Notes: generated by a model not told the origin, from the letters alone. DNA of 64,000 nucleotides from Ruminococcus sp. 210702-SL.1.03 (GCF_020559915.1 NZ_JAJCLZ010000008.1:1-64000); one strand, 5' to 3'. Counted from the stretch's first letter, positions 11,097 through 19,650 are shown. Program-made: numbers and translations.

Positions 11097-11885
11097 TTAG
11101 CCGAGCGCTACGTCAAGTATCATCATTATCAAAAAGCCCGCCATAGCGCCGAAAGTTCCCGCATGCGAGCCTTTCAGCTTCGCTTCGGGGATAAGCTCTT
11201 CCACCACCACATACAGCATAGCGCCCGCCGCGAAGCTCAGCAGCCAGGGCAAAAGCTGCACCGTAGCGCCCGCCATGAATACCGTGATAATGCCGAATAT
11301 CGGCTCTACCAAGCCAGAGAGCGCGCCGCAGAGAAATGCCTTTTTGCGGCTCATGCCCGACTGCGCCAGCGGCAGCGAGATCGCCGCGCCTTCGGGAAAA
11401 TTCTGTATGCCCATGCCTATGGCTAAGGCAACTGCGGCGGCGAGCAGCACGCGGGAATTATTCTGCGCCGCAAGCGCGAAAGCCACGCCCTCAGCCATGC
11501 CCTCAGGAATATTGTGCAGCGTTATCGCAAAGACGAGCATGGCGGAATGCCCCAAGCTTTTGCGAACGCCGCGCGGGCGGTCTTCGCCGGGATGAAAGGC
11601 AGGCAGCAGCTTATCAAGCGCCATGAGAAATGCCACGCCGAGCGAAAAGCCGCAGGCGGCGGGCACCCACCCTATCTTGCCCAGCTCCTCTGCCTTATCT
11701 ATCGCGGGGATAAGCAAGCTCCAGACCGAAGCGGCTATCATCACGCCCGCCGCAAAGCCGAGAAAGCAGCGGTTCAAGCGTGCCGAAATGCCCCGCTTTC
11801 CGAATAGAAAAACCGTAGCCGCACCAAGCGCCGTCATCGAAAATGTGAAAGCCGTGCCCAGCGCCGCGTATAAAAGTCCGTTCAT
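11097..11885 (-). CDS. ZIP family metal transporter
   Basis: 262 residues with 8 hydrophobic segments. The two ZIP metal-site helices are plain: HNIPEGMAEG (TM4) and NFPEGAAIS (TM5). A His/Asp-containing loop follows TM3 (FHPGEDRP), and EELIPEA lies near the C-terminus. ZIP proteins import zinc or other divalent metals. It is closest to the GufA/ZupT bacterial branch. The start follows AAGGAG. A perfect palindrome AAAAAACGTTTTTT lies at 11904-11917, just upstream, and could be a regulator site. A possible promoter (TTCACA, 18 bp, TATACT) lies further upstream. Metal specificity cannot be read from sequence. Confidence 0.9.
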   Translation of the reverse strand: MNGLLYAALGTAFTFSMTALGAATVFLFGKRGISARLNRCFLGFAAGVMIAASVWSLLIPAIDKAEELGKIGWVPAACGFSLGVAFLMALDKLLPAFHPGEDRPRGVRKSLGHSAMLVFAITLHNIPEGMAEGVAFALAAQNNSRVLLAAAVALAIGMGIQNFPEGAAISLPLAQSGMSRKKAFLCGALSGLVEPIFGIITVFMAGATVQLLPWLLSFAAGAMLYVVVEELIPEAKLKGSHAGTFGAMAGFLIMMILDVALG

Positions 11886-12053
11886 GTAAAAAAGCTCCTT
11901 GTCAAAAAACGTTTTTTAAAAAGTTTTATTAGCAGTATATGGCGCGGAAATATTTTTTGTGAAAAATCCGAATAAGCCGCGCCTTGCGTGTGCATAATAA
12001 CCGTACAGACGGCGGGAAGCGCCGCAGATTTTTTTGAAAGGAATGGTAGAAGT

Positions 12054-12263
12054 ATGCTGGATAGGATAGCGCTGCTGCTTACGATAATCGGCGGTATAAA
12101 CTGGGGGCTGATAGGTATTTTTCAGTTTGACCTGGTAGCCTTTATTTTCGGCGGACAGGCGGCTGTTGTGAGCAGGATAATATATGTGCTGGTAGGGATC
12201 AGCGCGATATGGTGCATCTCCCTATTTTTCCGCGAGCAGGAGCTTATAGAAACCAACAGCTGA
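12054..12263 (+). CDS. DUF378 small membrane protein
   Basis: 69 residues with two membrane helices. The first carries the DUF378 hallmark GGINWGLIG (about 13-21); the second ends in SAIWCISLFF. The family is widespread and its function unknown. The start at 12054 is chosen because GAAAGGAA precedes it at normal spacing and because other family members begin right at the first helix; an upstream in-frame ATG at 11988 has no ribosome-binding site. The large hairpin at 12279 follows. Confidence 0.8.
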   Translation: MLDRIALLLTIIGGINWGLIGIFQFDLVAFIFGGQAAVVSRIIYVLVGISAIWCISLFFREQELIETNS

Positions 12264-12278
12264 CGCGCGAAAGACTGC

Positions 12279-12406
12279 GGGCGGCTGAGTGAGAGTCTGT
12301 AAATAAAAGAGCGCATCACCGCGATACTCGTTTTATCGGGCGTTGCAAATGCGGTGAAAAATTCTTTTATTTTCTCAGACTTTCTCTCAGCCGCCCGATA
12401 TTTTTT
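12279..12406 (+). repeat. 118-nt near-perfect hairpin followed by T-run
   Basis: The left arm beginning GGGCGGCTGAG and the right arm ending CTCAGCCGCCC pair over about 32 bp with few mismatches. Further nested pairing includes CACCGC/GCGGTG. TTTTTTT follows at 12401. It is far longer than a normal terminator, though it may act as one for the DUF378 gene. It carries no coding frame. Confidence 0.75.
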
Positions 12407-12422
12407 TCGGCGGCAAAACGGT

Positions 12423-12451
12423 TTGACATTTCATGCGCTGTGTGTTATAAT
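12423..12451 (+). promoter_or_regulatory. promoter of serine hydrolase gene
   Basis: TTGACA, 17 bp, TATAAT, a perfect consensus. It overlaps the first codons of the longest possible frame (GTG at 12440), so translation must begin downstream, at 12473. Confidence 0.85.
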
Positions 12452-12472
12452 GTGCATGGGAGGTTTTGCGAT

Positions 12473-13651
12473 ATGAACTTAGATATGCTTAAAGAAGTTG
12501 GCGATATACTTGACGGACAGGTGAAAAAAGGCGAGGTAGTAGGCGGAGCGGTAGCCGTATTCAAAGACGGCGAGCAGATCTACCGCCACAACAGCGGCTT
12601 TGCCGACCGCGAGCGCGGAATACCTGTGCGCGACGACACTATTTACAGGATATATTCCATGACAAAGCCGATAACTGCGGCGGCTGTCATGATACTTTAC
12701 GATAGGGGTCTTTTCAAGCTTGAGGACAAGCTGAGCGACTACATACCCGAATTTGCTCACCCTACGGTGCTTATGTCCGACGGCAGGGAAGTGCCTGCTG
12801 AGAGCGAGATAACGATTCGCCAAACGCTTGATATGACTTCTGGACTTTGCTACCCCGACCAGAGCTATCCTGCGGGCAGAAAGATGGAAGAAGTTTACAG
12901 TGAGATAGCGCGCGAATCTGACGCGGGCAAGAGGGTAGGCACGCTGGAGGTTATCCGCCGCGCCGCGAAAAGCCCTCTGGCGTATCAGCCGGGCGAAAAG
13001 TGGATGTACGGCATAGGCGCGGACGTTGCGGGCGCACTGGTAGAAGTGCTGACGGGCATGAGCTACCGCGAATATCTGAAAAAAGAGATATTTGAGCCGC
13101 TCGGCATGGCGGACACTGATTTCTATGTGCCGCAGGAGAAGATGGACAGATTTTCCGAGATGTACATTTATAATGAGGAGAGCAAGCAGCTTGAAACTAT
13201 CCCTTGGCAGCATTTGGGCCTGCGCGGATTTTTCAAGGAGCTGCCCGCGTTTGAGTCGGGCGGAGCGGGCTTGGTATCCACCATCGACGACTACAAGAAG
13301 TTTGCGGACATGATGATGAACAGGGGCGTTTACGGCGGAAAGCGCATACTCAGCGAAGAAGCGGCAGACCTCATCACGCACAATAACCTCACCCCCTCGC
13401 AGGCGGAAACTTTCAACTGGGATCAGTGCAGGGGCTGCGGATACAGCATACTCAACCGCTGCGTTATCGACCTCGAAGCGGCGGGCGCGGGCAACTTGGG
13501 CGACTACGGCTGGGACGGCTGGCTGGGAAGCTACTACTCGAACGACCCGACCGACAAGGTAACGCTCATCTACATGATACAGCGCGCGGGCGGCTTCGGC
13601 TCGTGGCCATGCCTCAAGATGAAAGAGATGATCTACAAGGCTATAAAATAA
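12473..13651 (+). CDS. beta-lactamase-family serine hydrolase
   Basis: 392 residues of the class C beta-lactamase / penicillin-binding fold. The nucleophile motif S-x-x-K is SMTK (about 62-65). YGIG (about 182-185) replaces the usual Y-x-N, and a late GWDGWLGSY lies where the K/H-T/S-G motif is expected. There is no signal peptide, so it is probably cytoplasmic, like many esterase or peptidase members. The start is fixed by GGGAGG 9 bases upstream and by the promoter position. Substrate unknown; antibiotic resistance should not be inferred. It ends at an intrinsic terminator. Confidence 0.85.
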   Translation: MNLDMLKEVGDILDGQVKKGEVVGGAVAVFKDGEQIYRHNSGFADRERGIPVRDDTIYRIYSMTKPITAAAVMILYDRGLFKLEDKLSDYIPEFAHPTVLMSDGREVPAESEITIRQTLDMTSGLCYPDQSYPAGRKMEEVYSEIARESDAGKRVGTLEVIRRAAKSPLAYQPGEKWMYGIGADVAGALVEVLTGMSYREYLKKEIFEPLGMADTDFYVPQEKMDRFSEMYIYNEESKQLETIPWQHLGLRGFFKELPAFESGGAGLVSTIDDYKKFADMMMNRGVYGGKRILSEEAADLITHNNLTPSQAETFNWDQCRGCGYSILNRCVIDLEAAGAGNLGDYGWDGWLGSYYSNDPTDKVTLIYMIQRAGGFGSWPCLKMKEMIYKAIK

Positions 13652-13655
13652 AAAT

Positions 13656-13688
13656 AAGGGAGGCTGCGGAAAATGCAGTCTCCCTTTT
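13656..13688 (+). terminator. terminator of serine hydrolase gene
   Basis: AAGGGAGGCTGC/GCAGTCTCCCTT stem with 8-nt loop and TTTT. Confidence 0.8.
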
Positions 13689-13724
13689 CGTATCATATTA
13701 GTAAAGTATATTTGCCTGCGGTGT

Positions 13725-14657
13725 TTAGACCTCGGCGATCTCTTCCTCTTCGCTGTTAGCTTTATCGGTCTGCACGTCGTTCGATATAACAGCGCCTGTC
13801 AAGTCAACCGCGAAATTTCCGGTGTCTCCGAAACGTATTAAAATGTCGTTGAGAGCTGAACGGGTGATCTGCGCACCTGTTAAGTCGATCGCTATATTTG
13901 CGGCATCGTCGTCTTTGCAGTTGATCTCTGCTTTTACCTCATCAAAAGTCATATCCTCAAGATCTGCGTAGGCGGAAAGCTCTTTAGGCGCATAAAGCGT
14001 TGCAGCAGCGTGCATAGCGATGAACACAAATCTGAAATCCTCGCAGCCGAAAGTGCTGAAAGGTATCTCGTACAGCCTAAGCATACCGTCATCGGTCTTT
14101 TTGCTGATAACGGGCTTATATCTGCTCTGCGCCAGATCATAAGCGTATCTGTTTTCGTAAGCTTCTTCGGTAAGTCTGCCATCGGGCATCGGCACTATCT
14201 CAAAGCGGGAAGTTTCATTGCCTGTATCGCAGTATCCGCCGACTATCACGAATCTGAACACATAGTCGGTATTTTTCTCAAGTTTTTTTTCGCAGCATAT
14301 CTGCGTCCAATCCCAGTTCCAATTTCCAATGGAGTAGGCGATGGTGTTTTTGCCTTCGCTGTCTGTCACGAAAAATTTAGCTGTTACATTATTTTCGCAG
14401 GACTTATCTGCCTTAAAATCTCTTGCGTCAAAATTTATTACTTTACTCATATTTATAACCTCCGTAATATCTGCGGCGGGCTTATGAGTATCGGTTATTC
14501 TGATTTCACAGTCGCTGACATACTCTGCCCGACCGTTTTTCACGAGTCCCCGCGCCCTTTTCGGGTAGGTGACTCCAACTTTTTTGCCATTCAGGTCTGT
14601 AACAATAACGTTTTTTTCTATGGGTATCTCCCCCTTGCACAGAATATTTAGTTCCAA
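13725..14657 (-). CDS. uncharacterised protein with RRXRR-like N-terminus
   Basis: The open frame gives 310 residues from a TTG at 14657. Residues about 17-53 have a compact motif (VIVTDLNGKKVG, then YPKRARGLVKNGRAEYV) like the short RRXRR-type module seen at the front of some nucleases and many ruminococcal proteins; I assign this from memory. The rest (about 73-230) is an unrecognised soluble domain, followed by two similar segments (IAIDLTGAQI, FAVDLTGAVI) and an acidic tail. Initiation is unclear: GGGGGAG points to ATA at 14619-14621, and a strong GGAGG precedes Met70 (14448-14450). The gene is AT-richer than its neighbours. Promoter at 14706-14734. Confidence 0.65.
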   Translation of the reverse strand: MELNILCKGEIPIEKNVIVTDLNGKKVGVTYPKRARGLVKNGRAEYVSDCEIRITDTHKPAADITEVINMSKVINFDARDFKADKSCENNVTAKFFVTDSEGKNTIAYSIGNWNWDWTQICCEKKLEKNTDYVFRFVIVGGYCDTGNETSRFEIVPMPDGRLTEEAYENRYAYDLAQSRYKPVISKKTDDGMLRLYEIPFSTFGCEDFRFVFIAMHAAATLYAPKELSAYADLEDMTFDEVKAEINCKDDDAANIAIDLTGAQITRSALNDILIRFGDTGNFAVDLTGAVISNDVQTDKANSEEEEIAEV

Positions 14658-14705
14658 GCGGCGCTGTTATTTTCTATGGGTGCCGTCCCCTGCCTGCTTA
14701 AAGCA

Positions 14706-14734
14706 AGTGTAACACACGCCTGCGCTTTTGTCAA
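14706..14734 (-). promoter_or_regulatory. promoter of the RRXRR-like gene
   Basis: Minus strand: TTGACA, 17 bp, TACACT, about 50 bp before the TTG. Confidence 0.65.
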
Positions 14735-14879
14735 CACCGAGAGAAAAGTTTTGTTATTCTCACAGTTTCGGCGGGGAGTTCTTAGCACATTTGCACAAGG
14801 CGCGGGCACGACTAAATATGCGATAATTTATATATGTCATATATTTTTATAAATAAAAAATATTTTTTTGAAAAAACGC

Positions 14880-14908
14880 TTGACAGAACGAATATTAAGT
14901 GATATAAT
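14880..14908 (+). promoter_or_regulatory. tRNA-Leu promoter
   Basis: TTGACA, 17 bp, TATAAT, perfect consensus about 50 bp before the tRNA. Confidence 0.85.
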
Positions 14909-14956
14909 ATTAAAGTCGGTTGAGGACATACCTAAAACCACAGAAACTGAATAAAT

Positions 14957-15040
14957 GCGGCAGTGCTGGAATAGGCAGACAGGCACGTTTGAGGGGCGTG
15001 TGTCTTCGACGTACGGGTTCAAGTCCCGTTTGCCGCACCA
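14957..15040 (+). tRNA. tRNA-Leu (GAG)
   Basis: 84 nt including encoded CCA. Acceptor GCGGCAG pairs with TTGCCGC; a long variable arm is typical of tRNA-Leu; the anticodon loop TTGAGGG carries GAG at 14991-14993; the T-arm contains GGGTTCAAGTCCC. Confidence 0.95.
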
Positions 15041-15048
15041 AAGGTTTT

Positions 15049-15082
15049 AAAAGCAGACGTTTTTATGGCGTCTGCTTTTTTG
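15049..15082 (+). terminator. tRNA-Leu terminator
   Basis: AAAAGCAGACG/CGTCTGCTTTT stem, 9-nt loop, T-run. A weaker second hairpin (CTCCCG/CGGGGA then TTTTT) lies at 15185-15210. The remaining ~100 bp of this gap shows nothing recognisable. Confidence 0.85.
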
Positions 15083-15247
15083 TTGTGCTATTTTGCCCAC
15101 TTTTACACCCCTATCTAAAATATCCTGCATAAAAATCTACCTGACATAGCAGCATACTCTAAGTCGTATGATAAATGTATGATAAAAGCTCCCGAAACGG
15201 GGACTTTTTGCGTGGGTCTGCTCGAGCGCGGATATAATAATTAAACA

Positions 15248-15288
15248 GAAAAAGCAAGCCCCTGCGTCGTGAAAAAACGCAGGGGCTT
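15248..15288 (-). terminator. terminator of TAXI-gltS operon
   Basis: AAGCCCCTGCGT/ACGCAGGGGCTT, 12-bp perfect stem, followed on the minus strand by GCTTTTTC. Confidence 0.8.
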
Positions 15289-15301
15289 ATTGCGTGTGTT
15301 T

Positions 15302-15493
15302 TTACTTCTTGTGCGGCAGCTTTATCTCGGGCACGGCCAGGTTTTCAAAAACCACGCCGCTCTCTTCCTCAGCGTTCGTTTGCTCTTCGGCAGGCTCTTC
15401 ATCTTCGCCTCCGTCGATATGTACTTCGGGGAATGCAAGATTTTCCGAAGCGTAGTTCAGCTTTTCTCTTTTCTTTCTTTTTCTGAAATTCAT
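15302..15493 (-). CDS. small acidic protein with a repeated ENLA-x-PE motif
   Basis: 63 residues: a basic N-terminus (FRKRKKREK), then SENLAFPEVHI, an acidic middle rich in Glu, and FENLAVPEIKL near the end, so the same 11-residue motif occurs twice. There is no membrane segment or signal. It starts 14 bp after the gltS stop with a good GGGAG site and ends at the operon terminator, so it is translated from the TAXI-gltS message. Function unknown; location suggests a link to the transporter. Short length lowers certainty. Confidence 0.6.
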   Translation of the reverse strand: MNFRKRKKREKLNYASENLAFPEVHIDGGEDEEPAEEQTNAEEESGVVFENLAVPEIKLPHKK

Positions 15494-15506
15494 AAGCTCA
15501 GCTCCC

Positions 15507-16700
15507 TTAGTTGATAAAGTTGATAAATGCCGTTATAACAAGGCTGTTTATAAAGTCGGCGAACATACTGCCCACTATCGGCACAAGCATATACGCCTTT
15601 ATCGAGGGCACGAATTTCTCAGTAAGCGCCTGCATATTCGCCATAGCGTTGGGCGTAGCGCCCATGCCGAAGCCGCAGGTGCCCGCCGCCAGCACCGCCG
15701 CGTCGTAATCTCTGCCCATCACGTTGTATACCAAAAAGTACGAGAACATAGCCATCAGCACCACCTGCGCCAGCAGAAGTATTATCATCGGAAGGGCAAG
15801 CTCCGCGAGCTGCCAAAGCTGTAAGGTTATCATGGCTATTCCGAGAAAGAGCGAAAGGCATATTCCGCCTATGTCGTTTATCTCGCCCATGTGTATGTGT
15901 ATCTTTCCGCCGTACTCGCCGATGTTGCGCATAAAGGCTGCGGCTATCATAGAGCCGATGTATATCGGGAAAGTCATGCCCGTCATTGAGAGCAGCCATG
16001 AAAGTACAGTGCCTATGCCCATAGCTATCGCGAGCTGGTAAGCGGCGGGGGCATACATACTTACCGAGCGGTGGTGCTTCTGCTCGTCCTCCTCCAGTAT
16101 AGATGGGTCTTCGGCAACTGCGGTCTTTAGCAGGTCGTGCTTCAGTATCAGCCGTCTGCCGATAGGGCCGCCCATAGTTGAGCCGATTATCAGACCGAAT
16201 GTCGCCGCCGCCGTGCACACGGTAGTAGCGCCCTTTATGCCGAAATCCTCAAGTACCGTGCCGAATGCGCCCGATGTTCCGTGACCGCCTACCATAGGTA
16301 TCGAGCCTGTGCACATACCTACCAGCGGGCTTATTCCCAGCAGCTTCGATATTCCCACCGCCACAAAATTCTGCGTGAATATCAGCACCACTAGGCATAG
16401 CAGGAATACCACAAGGCTCTTTCCGCCCGCTTTCAGCACTTTCAGGTTAGCCTGAAAGCCTACTGATGTAAAGAACATTACCATACATACCGTTTTCAGC
16501 GTTTCGTCAAACTGAAACTCTACTATGCCAAGCCCGTGCAGCAGGCAGGAGAGAAGCGCGAAAACTACTCCGCCTACCACCGGCGCGGGTATGCAGAAAG
16601 TTTCGAGAAACTTAATCTTCTTTTTCAGAAACCCGCCGAGATACAGTACGCCTACCGCTGCGGCGAGCGTCTGATACATATCTACATTAAGTGTTTTCAA
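15507..16700 (-). CDS. gltS: sodium/glutamate symporter
   Basis: 397 residues with about 10 membrane segments in two inverted repeats. GltS family motifs are clear: CIPAPVVGGVVFA in the first half, GHGTSGAFG in the re-entrant region and CGFGMGATPNAMANM near the C-terminus. GltS imports glutamate with Na+. The gene begins 21 bp after a TAXI solute-binding lipoprotein, a partner type normally used by TRAP permeases, which suggests binding-protein-assisted uptake. Member of the three-gene minus-strand operon 17678-15302. Confidence 0.92.
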   Translation of the reverse strand: MKTLNVDMYQTLAAAVGVLYLGGFLKKKIKFLETFCIPAPVVGGVVFALLSCLLHGLGIVEFQFDETLKTVCMVMFFTSVGFQANLKVLKAGGKSLVVFLLCLVVLIFTQNFVAVGISKLLGISPLVGMCTGSIPMVGGHGTSGAFGTVLEDFGIKGATTVCTAAATFGLIIGSTMGGPIGRRLILKHDLLKTAVAEDPSILEEDEQKHHRSVSMYAPAAYQLAIAMGIGTVLSWLLSMTGMTFPIYIGSMIAAAFMRNIGEYGGKIHIHMGEINDIGGICLSLFLGIAMITLQLWQLAELALPMIILLLAQVVLMAMFSYFLVYNVMGRDYDAAVLAAGTCGFGMGATPNAMANMQALTEKFVPSIKAYMLVPIVGSMFADFINSLVITAFINFIN

Positions 16701-16721
16701 TATCTCAGTACCTCGCTTTCG

Positions 16722-17678
16722 TTAGTTATCATCGGCGTTTACCGAGATATTTATGCTCTTGTAATATTCCGCCGCGCCCTTGTGAAAAGCGCAGGGGAGC
16801 CCGCTGGTCGCGAAATCGCTGTTCGGCGCGGCAAGTCCCTGCTTCTCTATATCGCCGCTGTTTTCAAATATCGCGGCGGTCAGCTTTTTCACTGTCTGCG
16901 CGTCTGCTGAAGCGTCAGCTACCAGTACAGCCTTCACGCCTATGGTGGGCACGTCCTCGTTTATGCCGCTGTATGTGCCCGCCTTTATCTCGGTGCTGAA
17001 ATATCCCTCGTAAAGGTTAGTCATGTATGCGGCAGTGCGCTCGTCCATCGGCAGCAGGCGTATAGATATATCCTCCGCAAGCTGCGAGATAACGTCGGCG
17101 GGCGCGCCAAGCACGGCGAAAAATGCGTCGATCTCGCCGTCTTTCAGCGCTTCGGCAGACTGCTGATAATTCATGTAGCAGGTATTTACCATGTTCATGC
17201 TGATACCTGCCGAGTTTAAGATGTACTCGGCGTTTTTCGCCACGCCCGAGCCGTCCTCGCCCAGCGAGATGCGCTTTTCAGCCAAGTCGGCTATGCTTTC
17301 TATGTCAGAGTCGGCGCGTACTACTATCTGAAAATCTTCCATATAAAGCGCCGCCACCGCCCGCACGTCTGAAACAGGGCTGCCCTTGAAATCGTCAGTG
17401 CCGTTCACCGCTTCCGAAAGCATATCGCTCTGCACGATAGCCATGTCGATAAAGCCGTCGTTCAGCAGGCGCAGGTTCGCCTGAGAGCCTGCGGTGTTTT
17501 TCACGATAACGTTCACGCCGCTTTCAAGCCCTGCAAAAGCGTTGCCGTACTTGCGGTATATTCCGCCATCGTTGCCTGTGCCGAGCTTTACGTTTTTACC
17601 GCATGAGCACAGCGAAAGGCATAGCGCCGCCGCAGCCGCCAAAGCCGCCGCTCTTGCCGCGCGTGCAGATCTTATCAT
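16722..17678 (-). CDS. TAXI family solute-binding lipoprotein
   Basis: 318 residues. The signal peptide ends in a lipobox (LSLCSC, about residues 20-25), so it is anchored on the outer face of the membrane. The body matches the TAXI family, which includes glutamate/glutamine binders: GNDGGIYRKYGNAFA near the front, TAGSQANLRLLNDGFIDMAIVQSD, and KRISLGEDGSG. Family members usually deliver substrate to a fused TRAP permease (DctQM), but none is present. The next gene, 21 bp on, is gltS. Probable role: capture of an acidic amino acid for GltS. Promoter at 17716-17744, with GAAAGGA before the ATG. Confidence 0.85.
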   Translation of the reverse strand: MIRSARAARAAALAAAAALCLSLCSCGKNVKLGTGNDGGIYRKYGNAFAGLESGVNVIVKNTAGSQANLRLLNDGFIDMAIVQSDMLSEAVNGTDDFKGSPVSDVRAVAALYMEDFQIVVRADSDIESIADLAEKRISLGEDGSGVAKNAEYILNSAGISMNMVNTCYMNYQQSAEALKDGEIDAFFAVLGAPADVISQLAEDISIRLLPMDERTAAYMTNLYEGYFSTEIKAGTYSGINEDVPTIGVKAVLVADASADAQTVKKLTAAIFENSGDIEKQGLAAPNSDFATSGLPCAFHKGAAEYYKSINISVNADDN

Positions 17679-17715
17679 ATATCATCTTCCTTTCATCACA
17701 TATATTACTATTATA

Positions 17716-17744
17716 ATTGTACCATATTTGCGCGCCGACTGCAA
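17716..17744 (-). promoter_or_regulatory. promoter of TAXI-gltS operon
   Basis: Minus strand: TTGCAG, 17 bp, TACAAT. It diverges from pdxS. The ~250 bp between the two promoters (17745-17994) contains no gene or clear motif that I can see. Confidence 0.65.
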
Positions 17745-17994
17745 CGGCTTTTTTCAGAAATATTGATGTACATTCTTTTACCGGGCGGAAATGCCTGTAC
17801 GGATATTTTTCTACTTTTTGCACGGCTGGGCGAACTTTTGCGTCGGCGCATTTGCATGATTTGACGAACGGCAAATTTGGCAGGCTTTTGCGGGTGATTT
17901 TTGCTGTACGAGTGCATAAATCTGCAATGAACAAAATAAGCGTGATTGTGCATATCGCATAAATCAGCAACAAAGATCTTATCGCACGAAAAAT

Positions 17995-18023
17995 TTGCAA
18001 AATCGTATTTTGCGGCGTATAAT
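17995..18023 (+). promoter_or_regulatory. pdxST promoter
   Basis: TTGCAA, 17 bp, TATAAT, about 50 bp before the pdxS ATG. Confidence 0.75.
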
Positions 18024-18072
18024 TAAAGTATCAAAAATACTACTATTAAAATATGAAATGAGGAAATACACT

Positions 18073-18945
18073 ATGAGCAAGCAGTATGAGCTTAACAAAA
18101 ACCTCGCCCAGATGCTGAAGGGCGGCGTTATCATGGACGTTACCACCCCCGAGCAGGCAAAGATAGCCGAAGCGGCAGGCGCGTGCGCAGTTATGGCGCT
18201 TGAGCGTATACCAGCCGACATTCGCGCGGCAGGCGGCGTTTCCCGCATGAGCGACCCTAAGATGATAAAGGGCATACAGCAGGCGGTATCTATCCCCGTA
18301 ATGGCGAAGTGCCGTATAGGTCATTTCGCTGAGGCGCAGATACTCGAAGCTATCGAGATCGACTACATCGACGAATCTGAGGTGCTCTCGCCCGCCGACG
18401 ACGTTTACCATATCGACAAGAGAAAGTTTAAAGTGCCTTTCGTATGCGGCGCTAAAGATCTTGGCGAAGCGCTCCGCCGCATAAGCGAGGGTGCTTCCAT
18501 GATACGCACAAAGGGCGAGCCGGGTACGGGCGACGTTGTGCAGGCAGTTACCCACATGAGAAAAATGCAGAGCGAGATGCGCAGACTCAGCTCGCTTTCA
18601 GAGGACGAGCTTTTTGAGGCCGCTAAGCAGCTTCGTTCGCCTTACGAGCTGGTAAAGTACGTTGCTGAAAACGGCAAGCTGCCGGTAGTAAACTTCGCAG
18701 CGGGCGGCGTAGCTACCCCTGCCGACGCGGCGCTTATGATGCAGCTGGGCGCTGAGGGTGTTTTCGTAGGCTCGGGCATATTCAAGTCGGGCAACCCCGA
18801 AAAGCGCGCTTCCGCCATAGTAAAGGCTGTTACCAACTACACCGACGCTAAGATGCTGGCTGAGTTTTCCGAAGATCTTGGCGAAGCTATGGTAGGCATC
18901 AACAAGGACGAGATAGAGCTGCTTATGGCAGAAAGAGGAAAGTAA
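18073..18945 (+). CDS. pdxS: pyridoxal 5'-phosphate synthase, synthase subunit
   Basis: 290 residues. PdxS makes PLP from ribose 5-phosphate, glyceraldehyde 3-phosphate and ammonia handed over by PdxT. Key residues are present: Asp22 in GGVIMD, Lys79 in VMAKCRIGH and Lys147 in RTKGEPGTG. The region [21 protein letters not shown] and the phosphate loop VFVGSGIF are near-invariant. The start at 18073 is chosen for the GAGGAAA site; an upstream in-frame extension lies inside the promoter. One base separates its stop from pdxT. Confidence 0.97.
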   Translation: MSKQYELNKNLAQMLKGGVIMDVTTPEQAKIAEAAGACAVMALERIPADIRAAGGVSRMSDPKMIKGIQQAVSIPVMAKCRIGHFAEAQILEAIEIDYIDESEVLSPADDVYHIDKRKFKVPFVCGAKDLGEALRRISEGASMIRTKGEPGTGDVVQAVTHMRKMQSEMRRLSSLSEDELFEAAKQLRSPYELVKYVAENGKLPVVNFAAGGVATPADAALMMQLGAEGVFVGSGIFKSGNPEKRASAIVKAVTNYTDAKMLAEFSEDLGEAMVGINKDEIELLMAERGK

Positions 18946-18946
18946 A

Positions 18947-19516
18947 ATGAGCGTTATAGCGGTACTTGCGCTGCAGGGCGCGTTTGCCGAGCATGAAAAA
19001 ATGCTCGATCAGCTTGGCGCGGAGCATTTCGAGATACGCCAGCTTGCAGATATAGACCGCAGCTTCGACGGGCTGATAATACCCGGCGGCGAGAGCACGG
19101 TGCAGGGCAAACTGCTGAGAGATCTGGGGCTTTTCGAGCCGCTGAACAAGCTGATAAGCGGCGGTCTGCCTATATTCGGCACCTGCGCAGGCATGATACT
19201 TTTGGCAGATAAGCTCGAAAATGACAGCGAGCACTATTTCAGCGCCATGCCCATGACGGTAAAGCGCAACGCCTACGGCAGACAGCTAGGCAGCTTTTAC
19301 ACCGAGAGCGAGTTTGCGGGCAGCGTGATACCCATGACGTTTATCCGCGCGCCGTACATAGCGGACATCGGCGGCTGCGAAAAACTGGCTGAGGTAGACG
19401 GCAAAGCGGCAGCGGCGCGGTACAAAAACTGCCTTGCGGCGGCTTTTCATCCTGAGCTGAACGAAGACCTTACGGTACACAAGTATTTTCTCGACATGGT
19501 GGCGGGCAAGGTCTGA
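18947..19516 (+). CDS. pdxT: pyridoxal 5'-phosphate synthase, glutaminase subunit
   Basis: 189 residues, standard length. It hydrolyses glutamine and channels ammonia to PdxS. Class I amidotransferase triad: Cys80 in GTCAGM, His168 and Glu170 in AFHPEL. IPGGEST (about 45-51) forms the oxyanion-strand region. Translationally coupled to pdxS (TAA, one base, ATG). Confidence 0.97.
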   Translation: MSVIAVLALQGAFAEHEKMLDQLGAEHFEIRQLADIDRSFDGLIIPGGESTVQGKLLRDLGLFEPLNKLISGGLPIFGTCAGMILLADKLENDSEHYFSAMPMTVKRNAYGRQLGSFYTESEFAGSVIPMTFIRAPYIADIGGCEKLAEVDGKAAAARYKNCLAAAFHPELNEDLTVHKYFLDMVAGKV

Positions 19517-19531
19517 AAAATTGCAGATATT

Positions 19532-19572
19532 AAAGAGGACTGAGTGTGCATAGCGCTCAGTCCTCTTTTTGG
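19532..19572 (+). terminator. pdxST terminator
   Basis: Perfect 13-bp stem AAAGAGGACTGAG/CTCAGTCCTCTTT with 11-nt loop and T-run. Confidence 0.85.
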
Positions 19573-19650
19573 TTTTTATTCCGGTTGAACCGTAAGCTGA
19601 TTAACAAAAGAACAGGTCTTTACTGTTTACTGTTTACTGAACGTGTAAGA

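Noticed and set aside
12473..13651. Beta-lactamase resistance gene
   Set aside because: No signal peptide and the Y-x-N motif is altered; the fold covers many cytoplasmic hydrolases.
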